DNA of 64,000 nt from Bradyrhizobium ivorense (GTDB lineage Bacteria; Pseudomonadota; Alphaproteobacteria; Rhizobiales; Xanthobacteraceae), in assembly GCF_900696085.1 (NCBI RefSeq), contig NZ_CAADFC020000012.1, positions 1 to 64,000 on the forward strand. The letters run 5' to 3'. The translations under genes were made by a program, and so were the position numbers. Each line of letters begins with the position of its first letter. Position 1 is the first letter of the stretch. Under the pieces are notes generated by a model that saw only the letters and a program-made list of their open reading frames with translations, did no database searches and was not told where the DNA came from. Shown in pieces: positions 1-8,699 of the stretch.

Positions 1-663
1 GCTTGAGCTTTGAGAAGCAGCATTCGACGAGGTGGCGCTGGGCATAGAGATACTTGTCGAGCGGATGCTTGAGCGCTCGTGACGGGTTGTTGGGGATGAC
101 GGCGAGCGCCCCTTTGGCTGCGATGGCTTGGCGCAAGTGATCGGCGTCATAGGCCGTGTCGCCCATGACCACCTCGGCAGGCAACCCCTCGATCAATTCG
201 GCAGCTTGCGGTGCATCGCCCTTCTGACCCGCGGTGATCGTGAACCGTACGGGACATCCCAAGCCGCGAACGGCCATATGTATCTTGGTGCTCAGGCCGC
301 CGCGCGAACGGCCAATTGCCTGATCTTCAGACCCCCTTTTTTGGCCCCGGCAGCATGCTGATGGGCTCGGACGATGGTGGAATCGACGATCAAATATTCG
401 AAGTCGGGGTCATCGGACATCGCCTCGAAGATGCGGCACCAGACGCCTTTGGCGCTCCATCGACTGAAGCGCCGGAACACGCTGTTCCAGTCTCCGAACG
501 CCTCCGGAAGATCACGCCAGGGAGCGCCCGTACGCACGATCCAAAGCACACCCTCCACGAACATCCGATTGTCGCGGCCGGTCGAGCCCTTCTGGTCAGG
601 CCGGCCTATGATCAGCGGCGCCATCCGCTCCCACGCCGCGTCGCTCAACACCAGCCGATCCAT
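1..663 (-). CDS. IS5-family transposase, frameshifted two-frame gene, partial (C-terminus outside window)
   Basis: Transposase of the DDE class, same protein as the one at 9586-10340. The first frame ends at 292; the second frame continues through 1. The frames meet at a run of six A and five G (coding-strand sense; positions 332-342), the same place as in the other copy. Two copies sharing the same split argues for programmed -1 frameshifting and not decay. The start used is the ATG of MDRLVLSD; an in-frame TTG lies nine bases upstream and could serve instead. The last ~36 residues, with the catalytic glutamate, fall outside the window. Confidence 0.88.
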
Positions 664-742
664 CACACCCAAGACTGCCTCCCCAAAAGCAATCTTGAAT
701 CTGATTTGCCCCTAAAAGGGAATCCCTAGAGTCCACACCACC
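1..742 (-). mobile_element. IS5-family (IS427-like) insertion sequence, copy 1, cut by window edge
   Basis: This stretch is the reverse complement of the complete copy at 9507-10354 and appears identical to it over the overlap; about 106 bp of its right end lies before position 1. The inner end reads GTCCACACCACC and is followed by a TA dinucleotide (743-744), the target duplication expected for the IS427 group. The two copies face in opposite directions and bracket 8.8 kb. Confidence 0.93.
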
Positions 743-1587
743 TAACCGGTCTTTGTCGCGGCAGCGAATTCGGCCTCGTAGCGGCGCCGGTTGCTCCAGT
801 AGATGTTGGCGAACAGCGCGGCTTCCTGGCGATAGGGAATGTGGTCGTCGGGATCTTCAGCGGCGTGCGTCTCGATCCATTCCGCATGCGCCTTGATCGC
901 GCTGGAGCGATCGCCCTGCAGCGCGCGGATCTGGAAATCGAACATGTGGCTCTCGATTTCGAGATAGCGGTCGTACCAGCAGGTCGACCACTGACGGTTC
1001 TGCAGGGCGAAGCGCCGGATCCAGCGCTCGGTCAGGTCCATCTCGTGCTCGGGCTTCGAGAACATCACGTCGCGCCGCGCCTCCTGCAACGTCTCGATCG
1101 CGACCGGCTTGTTCTTGCGCCACAGCGTCTGCATCGCAGGGGCGGTCAGGAAGCGGTCGGCATAGATCGGATGCGGGAAGGCGATCTCGCGCAGCTGCGG
1201 CAGCTCGAAATAGACCCGGATCTCCGAACAGACGCTGGCCTTCAGCTCGTTGTCCTCCATCTTGCGATGGAATGCGTCGAAGCCGATGCCCGGGAAATAC
1301 GGCATGAAGGCCGCGTGGAACATCTCGTGCAGGCGGTAGAGGTCCTCGATCGCCGGATTGTCGTAGGTCCGGTTCATCGTGACGCCCCACCACGAGCAAA
1401 AATGCGCGCGTTCGAGCCGGTCGTCGGTCGAGTCGCAGAACAGCCGCGGCAGGCTGGCGAACTGCTCGACGATGTCGTGAATGAAGCCGCCGTCGGCGTG
1501 CGAGGCGCGCAGCGGCGCACTGCGCCAGAGCTCGAAGACGTGACGGTGAACGTCCTGCGGGCTGGTCAGGATGACCGGGTTCTTCAA
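742..1587 (-). CDS. Conserved protein of unknown function with HExxH motif, coupled to PLP enzyme
   Basis: I do not recognise the family with certainty. The 281-residue reading uses a TTG start whose bases overlap the TGA stop of the upstream PLP-enzyme gene (TTGA), so the two are probably translationally coupled. Residues 87-91 are HEMFH, a zinc-peptidase-type HExxH signature in a predicted helix, with acidic residues at about 111, 114 and 122 that could be a third ligand. A helical di-iron site is another possibility. No signal peptide or membrane segment is seen, so it is probably cytosolic. The stop codon TAG is made from the TA target plus the first G of the IS copy, so the natural C-terminus may have been longer. 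The larger frame reaching 1908 is a shadow of the upstream gene. Confidence 0.7.
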   Translation of the reverse strand: MKNPVILTSPQDVHRHVFELWRSAPLRASHADGGFIHDIVEQFASLPRLFCDSTDDRLERAHFCSWWGVTMNRTYDNPAIEDLYRLHEMFHAAFMPYFPGIGFDAFHRKMEDNELKASVCSEIRVYFELPQLREIAFPHPIYADRFLTAPAMQTLWRKNKPVAIETLQEARRDVMFSKPEHEMDLTERWIRRFALQNRQWSTCWYDRYLEIESHMFDFQIRALQGDRSSAIKAHAEWIETHAAEDPDDHIPYRQEAALFANIYWSNRRRYEAEFAAATKTG

Positions 1588-2681
1588 CGCGCGCCTCCCG
1601 ACACTGCGATCGGTCCGGCGGTCCCGATCATCTCGGCCATCGCCGGCGTCAGGCACAGCCGCAATGGTGCATCGATGTCGCCGGCCGGCCGGCGCAGGAA
1701 CGCGGCAAGCGCGCGATCGGTCGTCGCGTCCGCTACCGCAAGCGCCAGCACGCTGACGTCGCTCGGCGTCAAGGCAAGGCCGAGGCGGCGGCCGATCTGT
1801 TCCGCGGCCTCGCGCTGGGTGGGCCGGTAGCGCCGCGGCAGATCGAACACGTCGTGGCGTTCGAGCAGCGCGCTGCCGAGCTGCAACGAGGTCAGGTTCT
1901 TGAACCATTGATTGCCGAACAAGGTCGGCATCGCCTTGCGGCTCAGCACGCCGCCGATGCGGTCGTAGTAGACGCCGAACGGCTTTGACAGGCTGAAGGC
2001 CAGCGCCAGCACCGCCGGACTGTCGGCCGCTATCCGCGCGGCGGGCGGCTCGGCAATGGAGCCGACATAGGTGACGTCGAGCAGCACGCGGGGCTGATCG
2101 CTCGCCGCGGCGAGCAGGGTAAGGAAGTCGTTGGCCTGCGGCCAGACATTGCCGTCGATCGCCGACGGCTGGCTCAGGCAGAACAGCGCGGTGGCCGGAA
2201 GGGTGCGGCCGACCGTCTGCCAGTCGGCGCGGGCATGCTCGACCACGGCGATCCCGCAGGCCTCGGCGTAGGCCTTGTAGCCCTCATACTCGCCGGCGAA
2301 GACGTGCACCACGGGATCGAATTTTTCGCTGCGCGCGCGATTGCCGTAGGCGGCGATGACGTGAAACAGCGCTTCGCTGCCGCCCGCGGTCGGATAGCGC
2401 CAGGGAAAGCCGCTCCTGTCGATCGCAGTCACCGGTGCTGCCCACGTCATCCAGCGCTCGATGAAGGCCTCATGCGCGGCGAATTGCTTGCCGGTCCAGG
2501 CGTCGCGAAACTGCTCGAGATGATGCCGCCGCGCGGCATCCGGCCCGTCGAGCGCATTGCCGAGGATGATTTGCTTGGCCGCCTCGGTCTCCGGCGTGAC
2601 CAGCGCATAGACGGTCTTGCTCGCGCCGGCGCTTTTGACGCGGCGGTCAAGCTCGGGATCATGGATCGGTGGCGCGTTCAT
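1584..2681 (-). CDS. PLP-dependent fold-type I enzyme (aminotransferase/desulfurase-like)
   Basis: A 365-residue protein with hallmarks of fold-type I PLP enzymes: a glycine/serine cofactor-phosphate loop near residues 98-103 (PTAGGSEA), an aspartate at about 202 (LLDVTYVG) placed to pair with the pyridine nitrogen, and a Schiff-base lysine at about 233 in SLSKPFG. The substrate cannot be read from the sequence. The ATG at 2681 was chosen; an in-frame TTG at 2702 would add seven residues. It lies 97 bp after hemW, with a hairpin between them, and its stop overlaps the start of the HExxH gene. The pair may form a small biosynthetic or modification module. Confidence 0.8.
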   Translation of the reverse strand: MNAPPIHDPELDRRVKSAGASKTVYALVTPETEAAKQIILGNALDGPDAARRHHLEQFRDAWTGKQFAAHEAFIERWMTWAAPVTAIDRSGFPWRYPTAGGSEALFHVIAAYGNRARSEKFDPVVHVFAGEYEGYKAYAEACGIAVVEHARADWQTVGRTLPATALFCLSQPSAIDGNVWPQANDFLTLLAAASDQPRVLLDVTYVGSIAEPPAARIAADSPAVLALAFSLSKPFGVYYDRIGGVLSRKAMPTLFGNQWFKNLTSLQLGSALLERHDVFDLPRRYRPTQREAAEQIGRRLGLALTPSDVSVLALAVADATTDRALAAFLRRPAGDIDAPLRLCLTPAMAEMIGTAGPIAVSGGAR

Positions 2682-2739
2682 GATCGTTAACTCGACGGGC
2701 AATCGGAACAGGCGAGGGAACCGATACCACAGCCCAGCG

Positions 2740-2761
2740 GGCAGGGAGCGAAATCCCTGCC
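2740..2761 (-). terminator. Hairpin between hemW and the PLP-enzyme gene
   Basis: Perfect 8-bp stem GGCAGGGA/TCCCTGCC with a 6-base loop, just after the hemW stop and before the PLP-enzyme start. There is no strong T run, so it could be a partial terminator or an RNA-processing site separating the two downstream genes from the rph-rdgB-hemW run. Confidence 0.45.
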
Positions 2762-2778
2762 GATTGGCTACTCAACGG

Positions 2779-3936
2779 TTACGCTGCGAGGTCCGCGACC
2801 ACGGCGTCGAGCACCGGGAAGCCCGACTTCGTCACCCGCAGGCGTCCGTCGGCATCGACGTCGATCGCGCCTTCCTCGCGCAGCATCGCGATCCGGCGCG
2901 GATCGAGCTCGCGACCGGACAGTTTAGCGTAACGCCTGGGGTCGATGCCCTCGGCCAGCCGCAGTCCCATCAGCAAGAATTCGTCGGCGCGCTCTTCGCT
3001 GTTGAGGCTGTCATCGGTCATGATGCCGTGACCGCGTTCCTCGACCTTCGATAGCCATGCCTCGGGACGCTTGTCGGTGGCGGTCGCGTGCCTGACGCCG
3101 TCGATGTCGAGCCGGCCATGCGCGCCGGGGCCAATGCCGGCATATTCCTCGCCGCGCCAGTAGACCAGATTGTGCCGGCACTCGGCGCCAGGGCGGGCGT
3201 GGTTGGAGATCTCGTAGGCCGGCAATCCCTCAAGGGCGCAGACCTCCTGTGTCACGTCGTAGAGGGCGCGTGAGGTCGACTCGTCCGGCGTCTTCAGTTT
3301 GCCGGCGGCGTGCAGCCCGAAGAACGGCGTGCCTTCCTCGATGGTGAGCTGATAGAGCGACAGATGCTCGGCGGCTTCCGAGATCGCCTGCTTCAGTTCG
3401 CCGGCCCACATTTGCGGCGTCTGGTCGGGGCGGGCGTAGATCAGGTCGAACGAGTAGCGGTCGAACGCAGAGCGCGCGATCGCCACCGCGTCGAGCGCCT
3501 CGCGCGCGGTGTGCAGACGGCCGAGCGCTTTCAGCGAGGCATCGTCCAGCGCCTGCACGCCGAGCGAGACGCGGTTGACGCCGGCGGTACGATAGCCGCG
3601 AAACCGCGTCGCCTCGACACTGGTCGGATTGGCCTCGAGCGTGACCTCGACATCTGGCGCGACCGACCAGTATTTGCCGATCGCATCGAGCACGCCGCCG
3701 ACGGTCTTCGGCTGCATCAGCGAGGGCGTGCCGCCGCCGAGGAAGATCGACGACACCTCGCGTCCCGGCACGCGCGCGGCCGTGGTCTCGATCTCGCGGG
3801 TGAAGGCGCGCACGAAGCGGTCCTCGTCGATCGGCGCATGCCGGACGTGGCTGTTGAAATCGCAATACGGGCATTTCGACAGGCAGAACGGCCAGTGCAC
3901 GTAGACGCCAAAAGCTGGTCGTTCAGCGTGGCTCAA
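2779..3936 (-). CDS. hemW: Radical SAM heme chaperone HemW
   Basis: HemW (formerly called HemN-like) carries heme and a 4Fe-4S cluster and is thought to deliver heme to apoproteins in the cytosol. The N-terminus has the radical SAM signature CLSKCPYC (CxxxCxxC) at about residues 17-24, followed by a GGGTPS SAM-binding stretch, and a HemN C-terminal domain closes the 385-residue protein, the usual length. The frame opens with TTG at 3936, inside the end of rdgB (14-bp overlap), preceded by GGAGA at good spacing. No other plausible start precedes the catalytic motif. The order rph-rdgB-hemW is common in alphaproteobacteria. Confidence 0.93.
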   Translation of the reverse strand: MSHAERPAFGVYVHWPFCLSKCPYCDFNSHVRHAPIDEDRFVRAFTREIETTAARVPGREVSSIFLGGGTPSLMQPKTVGGVLDAIGKYWSVAPDVEVTLEANPTSVEATRFRGYRTAGVNRVSLGVQALDDASLKALGRLHTAREALDAVAIARSAFDRYSFDLIYARPDQTPQMWAGELKQAISEAAEHLSLYQLTIEEGTPFFGLHAAGKLKTPDESTSRALYDVTQEVCALEGLPAYEISNHARPGAECRHNLVYWRGEEYAGIGPGAHGRLDIDGVRHATATDKRPEAWLSKVEERGHGIMTDDSLNSEERADEFLLMGLRLAEGIDPRRYAKLSGRELDPRRIAMLREEGAIDVDADGRLRVTKSGFPVLDAVVADLAA

Positions 3937-4558
3937 GGCAGATCTCCGCGAGCTTCACGAAGGCACGGGCGCGATGCGACAGGCCGAGCCCGAGCGGCGG
4001 CAGGCCGTGCTTCTCGATGCTGCTCATCTCGCCGAAGGTACGCGTGTGCCCGTCGGGCAGGAAGGCCGGATCATAGCCGAAGCCGGCGGTGCCGCGCGGC
4101 GGCCAGACCAGGGTTCCATCGACGATGGCTTCAACCTCTTCGAGATGATCGTCCGGCCAGGCCACGCACAGCGCCGAGACGAAATGCGCCTTGCGCTTGT
4201 CCGGGCTGGTGGCGCCGCGCTCCTTCAGCAGGCGCTCGATCCGCGTCATCGCCGCCATGAAGTCCTTGCCCTCACCGGCCCAGCGCGCGGAGTGAATGCC
4301 GGGCGCGCCGCCGAGCGCATCGACCACAAGGCCGGAATCATCGGCGAAGGCCGGCAATCCGGTCGCCTTCGCCGCGGCAATCGCCTTGATCGCCGCATTG
4401 GCGCGAAAGCTGCCGCCGGTCTCCTCGGGCTCGCCGAGACCGAGCTCGCCGGCCGACACCGCCTCGACGCCGTGCGGCGCCAGCAGTTCCCGCATCTCGG
4501 CAAGCTTGCCGGGATTATGGGTGGCGATGACGAGCTTACCGGTGATTCGGCGGTGCAT
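3923..4558 (-). CDS. rdgB: dITP/XTP pyrophosphatase (RdgB/HAM1)
   Basis: Non-canonical purine NTP pyrophosphatase that hydrolyses dITP, ITP and XTP to monophosphates and keeps them out of DNA and RNA. The 211-residue protein begins with the family signature around VIATHNPGKLAEM. It also has the FADDSGL motif near residue 70 and the GFGYDPAF phosphate-binding motif near residue 155. The ATG at 4558 lies 11 bp after the rph stop, and the 3' end overlaps hemW by 14 bp, so the three genes are almost certainly one transcript. Confidence 0.95.
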   Translation of the reverse strand: MHRRITGKLVIATHNPGKLAEMRELLAPHGVEAVSAGELGLGEPEETGGSFRANAAIKAIAAAKATGLPAFADDSGLVVDALGGAPGIHSARWAGEGKDFMAAMTRIERLLKERGATSPDKRKAHFVSALCVAWPDDHLEEVEAIVDGTLVWPPRGTAGFGYDPAFLPDGHTRTFGEMSSIEKHGLPPLGLGLSHRARAFVKLAEICLEPR

Positions 4559-4569
4559 GACCAATGTGT

Positions 4570-5283
4570 CTACGCCACCGCGATCTTTTGCAAGTCGACC
4601 AGACGCGCGACACCTTTGCGCGCCAGCGCCATCAGCGCCAGGAATTCGTCCTGCGTAAACGGCGTCTTTTCCGCGGTGCCCTGCACCTCGATGATGCGGC
4701 CGTCGCCGGTCATGACGAAATTGGCGTCGGTCTCGGCTTCCGAATCCTCGGCATAATCGAGATCGAGCACCGGCGTGCCCTGGTAGATGCCGCAGGAGAT
4801 CGCCGCCACGTTGTCGCGCAACACGTTGGCCTTGATCATGTTGCGGGTCTTCATCCAGTTGATGCAGTCGGCCAGCGCCACCCAGGCACCAGTGATCGAG
4901 GCGGTGCGGGTGCCGCCATCGGCCTGGATCACGTCGCAGTCGACCGTGATCTGGCGTTCGCCGAGCGCGTCGAGATCGACGGCGGCACGCAGCGAGCGGC
5001 CGATCAGGCGCTGGATCTCGACGGTGCGGCCGCCCTGCTTGCCGGCGGAGGCCTCGCGGCGGGTGCGTTCCAGCGTGGCGCGGGGCAGCATGCCGTATTC
5101 GGCGGTGACCCAGCCGCGGCCCTGGCCCTTCAGCCATGGCGGCAGGCGCTCCTCGAGCGTGGCGGTCACCAGCACATGGGTGTCGCCGAACTTCACCATG
5201 CAGGAACCCTCGGCATATTTGACGACGCCGCGTTCCAGTGTGACGGGACGCAGTTCATCGGGCGCACGGCGGCTTGGCCGCAT
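4570..5283 (-). CDS. rph: Ribonuclease PH
   Basis: Phosphorolytic 3'-5' exoribonuclease that trims tRNA 3' ends. The 237-residue protein opens with MRPSRRAPDELRPV, typical of the family, and contains the conserved RLIGRSLRAAVD and DCDVIQADGGTR stretches of the PDX/RNase PH fold. The ATG at 5283 is preceded by GGAGG seven bases upstream; upstream in-frame codons lack a ribosome site. It is the first gene of the leftward rph-rdgB-hemW run and is divergent from hrcA across a 158-bp gap. Confidence 0.96.
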   Translation of the reverse strand: MRPSRRAPDELRPVTLERGVVKYAEGSCMVKFGDTHVLVTATLEERLPPWLKGQGRGWVTAEYGMLPRATLERTRREASAGKQGGRTVEIQRLIGRSLRAAVDLDALGERQITVDCDVIQADGGTRTASITGAWVALADCINWMKTRNMIKANVLRDNVAAISCGIYQGTPVLDLDYAEDSEAETDANFVMTGDGRIIEVQGTAEKTPFTQDEFLALMALARKGVARLVDLQKIAVA

Positions 5284-5441
5284 TGGAAATCCTCCGAAAA
5301 TCCGTGAGATGGCTGGCGGTGCTTGTAGGAGGGGGAACGGGCAGCGGCAAGGGTTTTCGGCCCGGTATCGGGAGGCCGAATGCGTGCTTGTCACCGGGGC
5401 GCCGGAGCTACAAATTAGGGGTTGTTACCAAGGAGTGGAGT

Positions 5442-6530
5442 GTGGCTCAGCATGATCCGATCGGCCTGATCACGCCCTATGCGGGGCTGGCCCAGCTCAA
5501 CGAGCGCTCGCGCGATATTTTTCGTCAAATCGTCGAAAGCTACCTTGCGACCGGCGAACCGGTCGGTTCGCGCAACATCTCGCGCCTGATCGCATTACCG
5601 TTGTCGCCGGCCTCGGTCCGCAATGTGATGTCGGACCTCGAGCAGCTCGGGCTGATCTACGCGCCGCACACCTCGGCCGGCCGGCTGCCGACCGAGCTCG
5701 GCCTGCGCTTCTTCGTCGATGCCCTGATGCAGGTCGGCGACCTCACCGAGGACGAGCGGCAGTCGATCCAGACCCAGCTTGCCTCCGTCGGCCGCGCGCA
5801 AACCGTCGAGGCCGCGCTCGGCGAGGCGCTGACCCGGCTGTCGGGGCTGACCCGCGCCGCGGCGGTGGTGCTGACACCCAAGGCGAATGCGCGGCTGAAG
5901 CACATCGAATTCGTGCGGCTGGAGCCGGAGAAGGCGCTGGTGGTGCTGGTCGGCGAGGACGGCAGCGTCGAAAATCGCGTGCTGGCGCTGCCGCCGGGGG
6001 TTCCCTCCTCGGCGCTGACGGAGGCGACCAATTTCCTCAATACGCGGCTCCGCGGCCGGACCCTGGCCGAGGTCCGCCTCGAGCTCGAGACGGCGTTGAC
6101 GCAGAGCCGCGCCGAGCTCGATCAGTTGACGCAAAAGGTCATCGCGGCGGGGATCGCGAGCTGGTCCGGCGGCGAGAGCGAGGATCGCCAGCTGATCGTG
6201 CGCGGCCACGCCAATTTGCTGGAGGACCTGCATGCGCTCGACGATCTCGAGCGCATCAAGTCGCTGTTCGACGACCTCGAGACCAAGCGCGGCGTGATCG
6301 ATCTGCTCGGCCGCGCCGAACGCGGCGAGGGGGTGCGGATCTTCATCGGCTCGGAGAACAAGCTGTTCTCGCTGTCGGGTTCCTCGACCATCATCGCGCC
6401 CTACAGCGATGCCCACGGCCGGATCGTCGGCGTGCTCGGTGTGATCGGTCCGACCCGGCTGAACTACGCCAGAGTGATCCCGACGGTCGACTACGCCGCG
6501 CGGGTCGTCAGCAAGATTTTGGGCGGCTGA
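5442..6530 (+). CDS. hrcA: Heat-inducible transcription repressor HrcA
   Basis: HrcA represses heat-shock operons by binding CIRCE elements, with GroEL as its co-factor. The 362-residue protein has an N-terminal winged helix (about 12-85, NERSRDIFRQIVESYL onward), a central GAF-like region and the C-terminal domain with SIIAPY-like and GVIGPTRLNYARV motifs. The GTG at 5442 was chosen because AAGGAG sits just upstream and the length matches rhizobial HrcA; the frame is open back to 5274, but that part does not look coding. It precedes grpE. No CIRCE element was found upstream. Confidence 0.95.
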   Translation: MAQHDPIGLITPYAGLAQLNERSRDIFRQIVESYLATGEPVGSRNISRLIALPLSPASVRNVMSDLEQLGLIYAPHTSAGRLPTELGLRFFVDALMQVGDLTEDERQSIQTQLASVGRAQTVEAALGEALTRLSGLTRAAAVVLTPKANARLKHIEFVRLEPEKALVVLVGEDGSVENRVLALPPGVPSSALTEATNFLNTRLRGRTLAEVRLELETALTQSRAELDQLTQKVIAAGIASWSGGESEDRQLIVRGHANLLEDLHALDDLERIKSLFDDLETKRGVIDLLGRAERGEGVRIFIGSENKLFSLSGSSTIIAPYSDAHGRIVGVLGVIGPTRLNYARVIPTVDYAARVVSKILGG

Positions 6531-6560
6531 CCGGGTCGAACTTCGCTCAATTTGACCCGG
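6531..6560 (+). other. Hairpin between hrcA and grpE
   Basis: Arms CCGGGTC and GACCCGG (7 bp) separated by 16 bases immediately follow the hrcA stop codon. It may set the relative amounts of hrcA and grpE message, since grpE starts 174 bp after hrcA. There is no T run, so a full terminator is unlikely. Confidence 0.3.
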
Positions 6561-6704
6561 TTCCTCCATGGGAGGTGGAAACCATGCCGGGGCGGGCCGC
6601 GTTCCAAACCCCATCTAGCGCTTGATTTTCATCGCCCAAAGCACGATATCCCGGCCAACAATCCCCAAGATTTGAACCGACGCGAGTTTTCGAGAAGGCA
6701 CGCC

Positions 6705-7310
6705 ATGACCGATCCGAACCGGGCCAACGACAACACCGAGAATTCGGCGCCGACGGGTGAGCCCGTGGTCTCGAAGCCCTACGTCATGCCTGACGAGCCC
6801 GAGGTGGGATCGGCGGAGGCGCTGGCCAAGGAACTGGCCGAGGCGCGCGACCGGACGCTGCGCACGCTGGCCGAGATGGAGAATCTCCGGCAACGCACCC
6901 GCCGCGAGGTCGCTGACGCCAAGACTTATGGCATCACCGGCTTCGCCCGCGACGTGCTGGAGATCGCCGACAATCTGCAGCGCGCGCTCGACGCGGTGCC
7001 GGCGGAGGCCAAGGAAGCCGCCGATCCCGGGCTGAAGGCGCTGATCGAAGGCGTCGAGCTGACCGAGCGCTCGCTGCTCAACGCGCTGGAGAAGAACGGC
7101 GTCAAGAAGTTCGATCCGATCGGCGAAAAATTCGATCCGAATTTCCAGCAGGCGATGTTCGAAGTGCCGGATGCGTCGGTGCCGTCGGGCACCGTGGTGC
7201 AGGTGATGCAGGCCGGCTACATGATCGGCGAGCGCGTGCTGCGCCCGGCGCTGGTCGGCGTCTCCAAGGGCGGCGCCAAGGCCGCCCCGGCCACCGACTT
7301 CACCGCCTGA
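6705..7310 (+). CDS. grpE: Nucleotide exchange factor GrpE
   Basis: GrpE releases ADP from DnaK in the Hsp70 cycle. The 201-residue protein has an acidic N-terminus, a long coiled coil (about residues 40-100, with LAEMENLRQRTRREVADAKTYG) and the C-terminal beta-wing containing the KFDPNFQQAM signature. The ATG at 6705 gives the normal length; the upstream extension of the open frame is non-coding. dnaK and dnaJ do not follow: the next genes are convergent and unrelated, so the DnaK machinery lies elsewhere. Confidence 0.95.
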   Translation: MTDPNRANDNTENSAPTGEPVVSKPYVMPDEPEVGSAEALAKELAEARDRTLRTLAEMENLRQRTRREVADAKTYGITGFARDVLEIADNLQRALDAVPAEAKEAADPGLKALIEGVELTERSLLNALEKNGVKKFDPIGEKFDPNFQQAMFEVPDASVPSGTVVQVMQAGYMIGERVLRPALVGVSKGGAKAAPATDFTA

Positions 7311-7322
7311 TCGTTCCCGAGC

Positions 7323-7343
7323 CCGCTGGCGTCAAGCCAGCGG
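7323..7343. terminator. Possible bidirectional terminator after grpE
   Basis: Perfect 8-bp stem CCGCTGGC/GCCAGCGG with a 5-base loop between the convergent grpE and VOC genes, overlapping the last codons of the VOC gene. The T run is poor on both sides. Confidence 0.5.
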
Positions 7344-7757
7344 CTTCTCGTGCGCCTTCGGCCAATAGGTGCCGAAGCTCCAGAGATTTCCTTCCGGATC
7401 GCGGCAGGCGAAATCGCGGCTGCCGTAGTCGGTGTTGCGCAACTCCATCTCGATCTTCGCGCCCGCGGCCTTGACCTTGGCATGCAGCGCATCGGGATCG
7501 GTGACGGCGATATAGATCGAATCGGTGCGGCGGCCCTCGATGTCGCCAACCAGCTTGCCGTAGGCGTCGTCGCGGCTCTGGCCGAGCATCAACATCGATG
7601 AGCCATAGGCGAGCTCGGCATGGTGGATCACGCCAGCGTCGCGATAGACGACGTGCTCGGTGAAGCCGAGCACGGTCTTGAGCCAGTCGATCATCGCCTC
7701 GGCATCCCTGCAGCGGAGCGTCGGGTAGATGCGCGGTGGTTCGATTTCGTTGGTCAT
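7332..7757 (-). CDS. VOC (glyoxalase/bleomycin-resistance) family protein
   Basis: A 141-residue single VOC unit with paired beta-alpha-beta-beta-beta modules: YPTLRCRDAEAMIDWLKTVLGF near the start (written here only as its family-typical first module) and the closing ACRDPEGNLWSFGTYWP stretch. Such proteins include glyoxalases, epimerases, dioxygenases and drug-binding proteins; nothing identifies the substrate. The ATG at 7757 gives the usual length. It is the last gene of a leftward trio after a nicotinamidase-like gene and an AraC regulator. Confidence 0.8.
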   Translation of the reverse strand: MTNEIEPPRIYPTLRCRDAEAMIDWLKTVLGFTEHVVYRDAGVIHHAELAYGSSMLMLGQSRDDAYGKLVGDIEGRRTDSIYIAVTDPDALHAKVKAAGAKIEMELRNTDYGSRDFACRDPEGNLWSFGTYWPKAHEKPLA

Positions 7758-7832
7758 GGTCGTTGGCCTCGTTGCTGATCGCCTGATGTCGCCACTATGC
7801 GCAGGCCAACGCGGCATCGGCTTGAAGGTTTG

Positions 7833-8687
7833 TTACCAGTCCGCCAGTTCATCCTCGACGCGCACCAGCCGGCTGTCGGTCAGCGCCAGGCGGCGCGCCC
7901 AGGCGGTCGGCGGTTCCCCGGCAAATTCGACGAATTCGCGGGCAAGATGGGCCTGGTCGGCATAGCCGGTTTCGGCCGCGATTCCTGCCCATCCGCCAGC
8001 TGCGCCACTCTGCGCCAGCCGGCTCGCCCGGTGAAAGCGCATCAGGCGCGCCAGCGCCTTGGGCGGCAGGCCGAGCTCGGACCGGAACCGGTCGACGAGG
8101 TGCTTGCGGCTCCAGCCGATCTCGCCGGCCAGCGCCGTGATGCGGGCGGCGCCGCCGGTCTGCGCCAGCCTGCGGTAGGCGAACACGATCTCGGGCGAGG
8201 GCGGCCGGCCGATGCGGCGGAGCACGAAGTCCTCGATCAGGTCGAAGCGGCGCTGCCACGATGGTGCGGCGCCAAGCCGCTCGCGCAGCCGATGGCCGTC
8301 ATGGCCGAGCACGTCGGCGATCGCGACCATGCGCCCGGCGAGCTCGGTGACGGCACCGCCGAACACGCGATAGGCACCGAGCGGGGTGAAATCCACCTGC
8401 ACACAGGCGGCCCCGCCATCGGACTCGATGTAGACCGGTCCCGGATAAAGCCCGGCGGCGAAGCTGAGCTGACGGTCCGATGCCTCGGGCTCGCGTCCGA
8501 GCGCGATCAGGAACGGCGTGCCGAAGCTGATGATCAGCGGAACGATCAGCGGCGCGGTCTGGCGCTGGGCGAACCGGCCGCCCGCCGTCTCACGATAGCC
8601 GGTCATGGCGATGATCGTGCCGGCCTGTTGCGGCGACCGCGCGCGTTGCACGAACTCGAAGGCGAACGGTGCCGCGGATTCGGCCAT
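7833..8687 (-). CDS. AraC-family transcriptional regulator
   Basis: A 284-residue regulator with a ~160-residue N-terminal sensing part and a C-terminal pair of helix-turn-helix motifs (about 180-270). The first helix-turn-helix is ALAGEIGWSRKHLVDRF and the second includes IAAETGYADQAHLAREF. It starts 12 bp after the stop of the nicotinamidase-like gene and precedes the VOC gene by 75 bp, so all three probably share a transcript and the regulator may control this operon. The N-terminal ligand is unknown. Confidence 0.87.
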   Translation of the reverse strand: MAESAAPFAFEFVQRARSPQQAGTIIAMTGYRETAGGRFAQRQTAPLIVPLIISFGTPFLIALGREPEASDRQLSFAAGLYPGPVYIESDGGAACVQVDFTPLGAYRVFGGAVTELAGRMVAIADVLGHDGHRLRERLGAAPSWQRRFDLIEDFVLRRIGRPPSPEIVFAYRRLAQTGGAARITALAGEIGWSRKHLVDRFRSELGLPPKALARLMRFHRASRLAQSGAAGGWAGIAAETGYADQAHLAREFVEFAGEPPTAWARRLALTDSRLVRVEDELADW

Positions 8688-8699
8688 GCGCAGCGCGCC

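Noticed and set aside
841..1830. Long open frame on the plus strand opposite the HExxH gene
   Set aside because: High-GC shadow frame: Arg/Leu/Asp-rich, no motif, no ribosome site, and the minus-strand gene is better supported.
5284..5441. CIRCE element expected upstream of hrcA
   Set aside because: TTAGCACTC-N9-GAGTGCTAA or a close variant is not present; hrcA-grpE control here must be otherwise.
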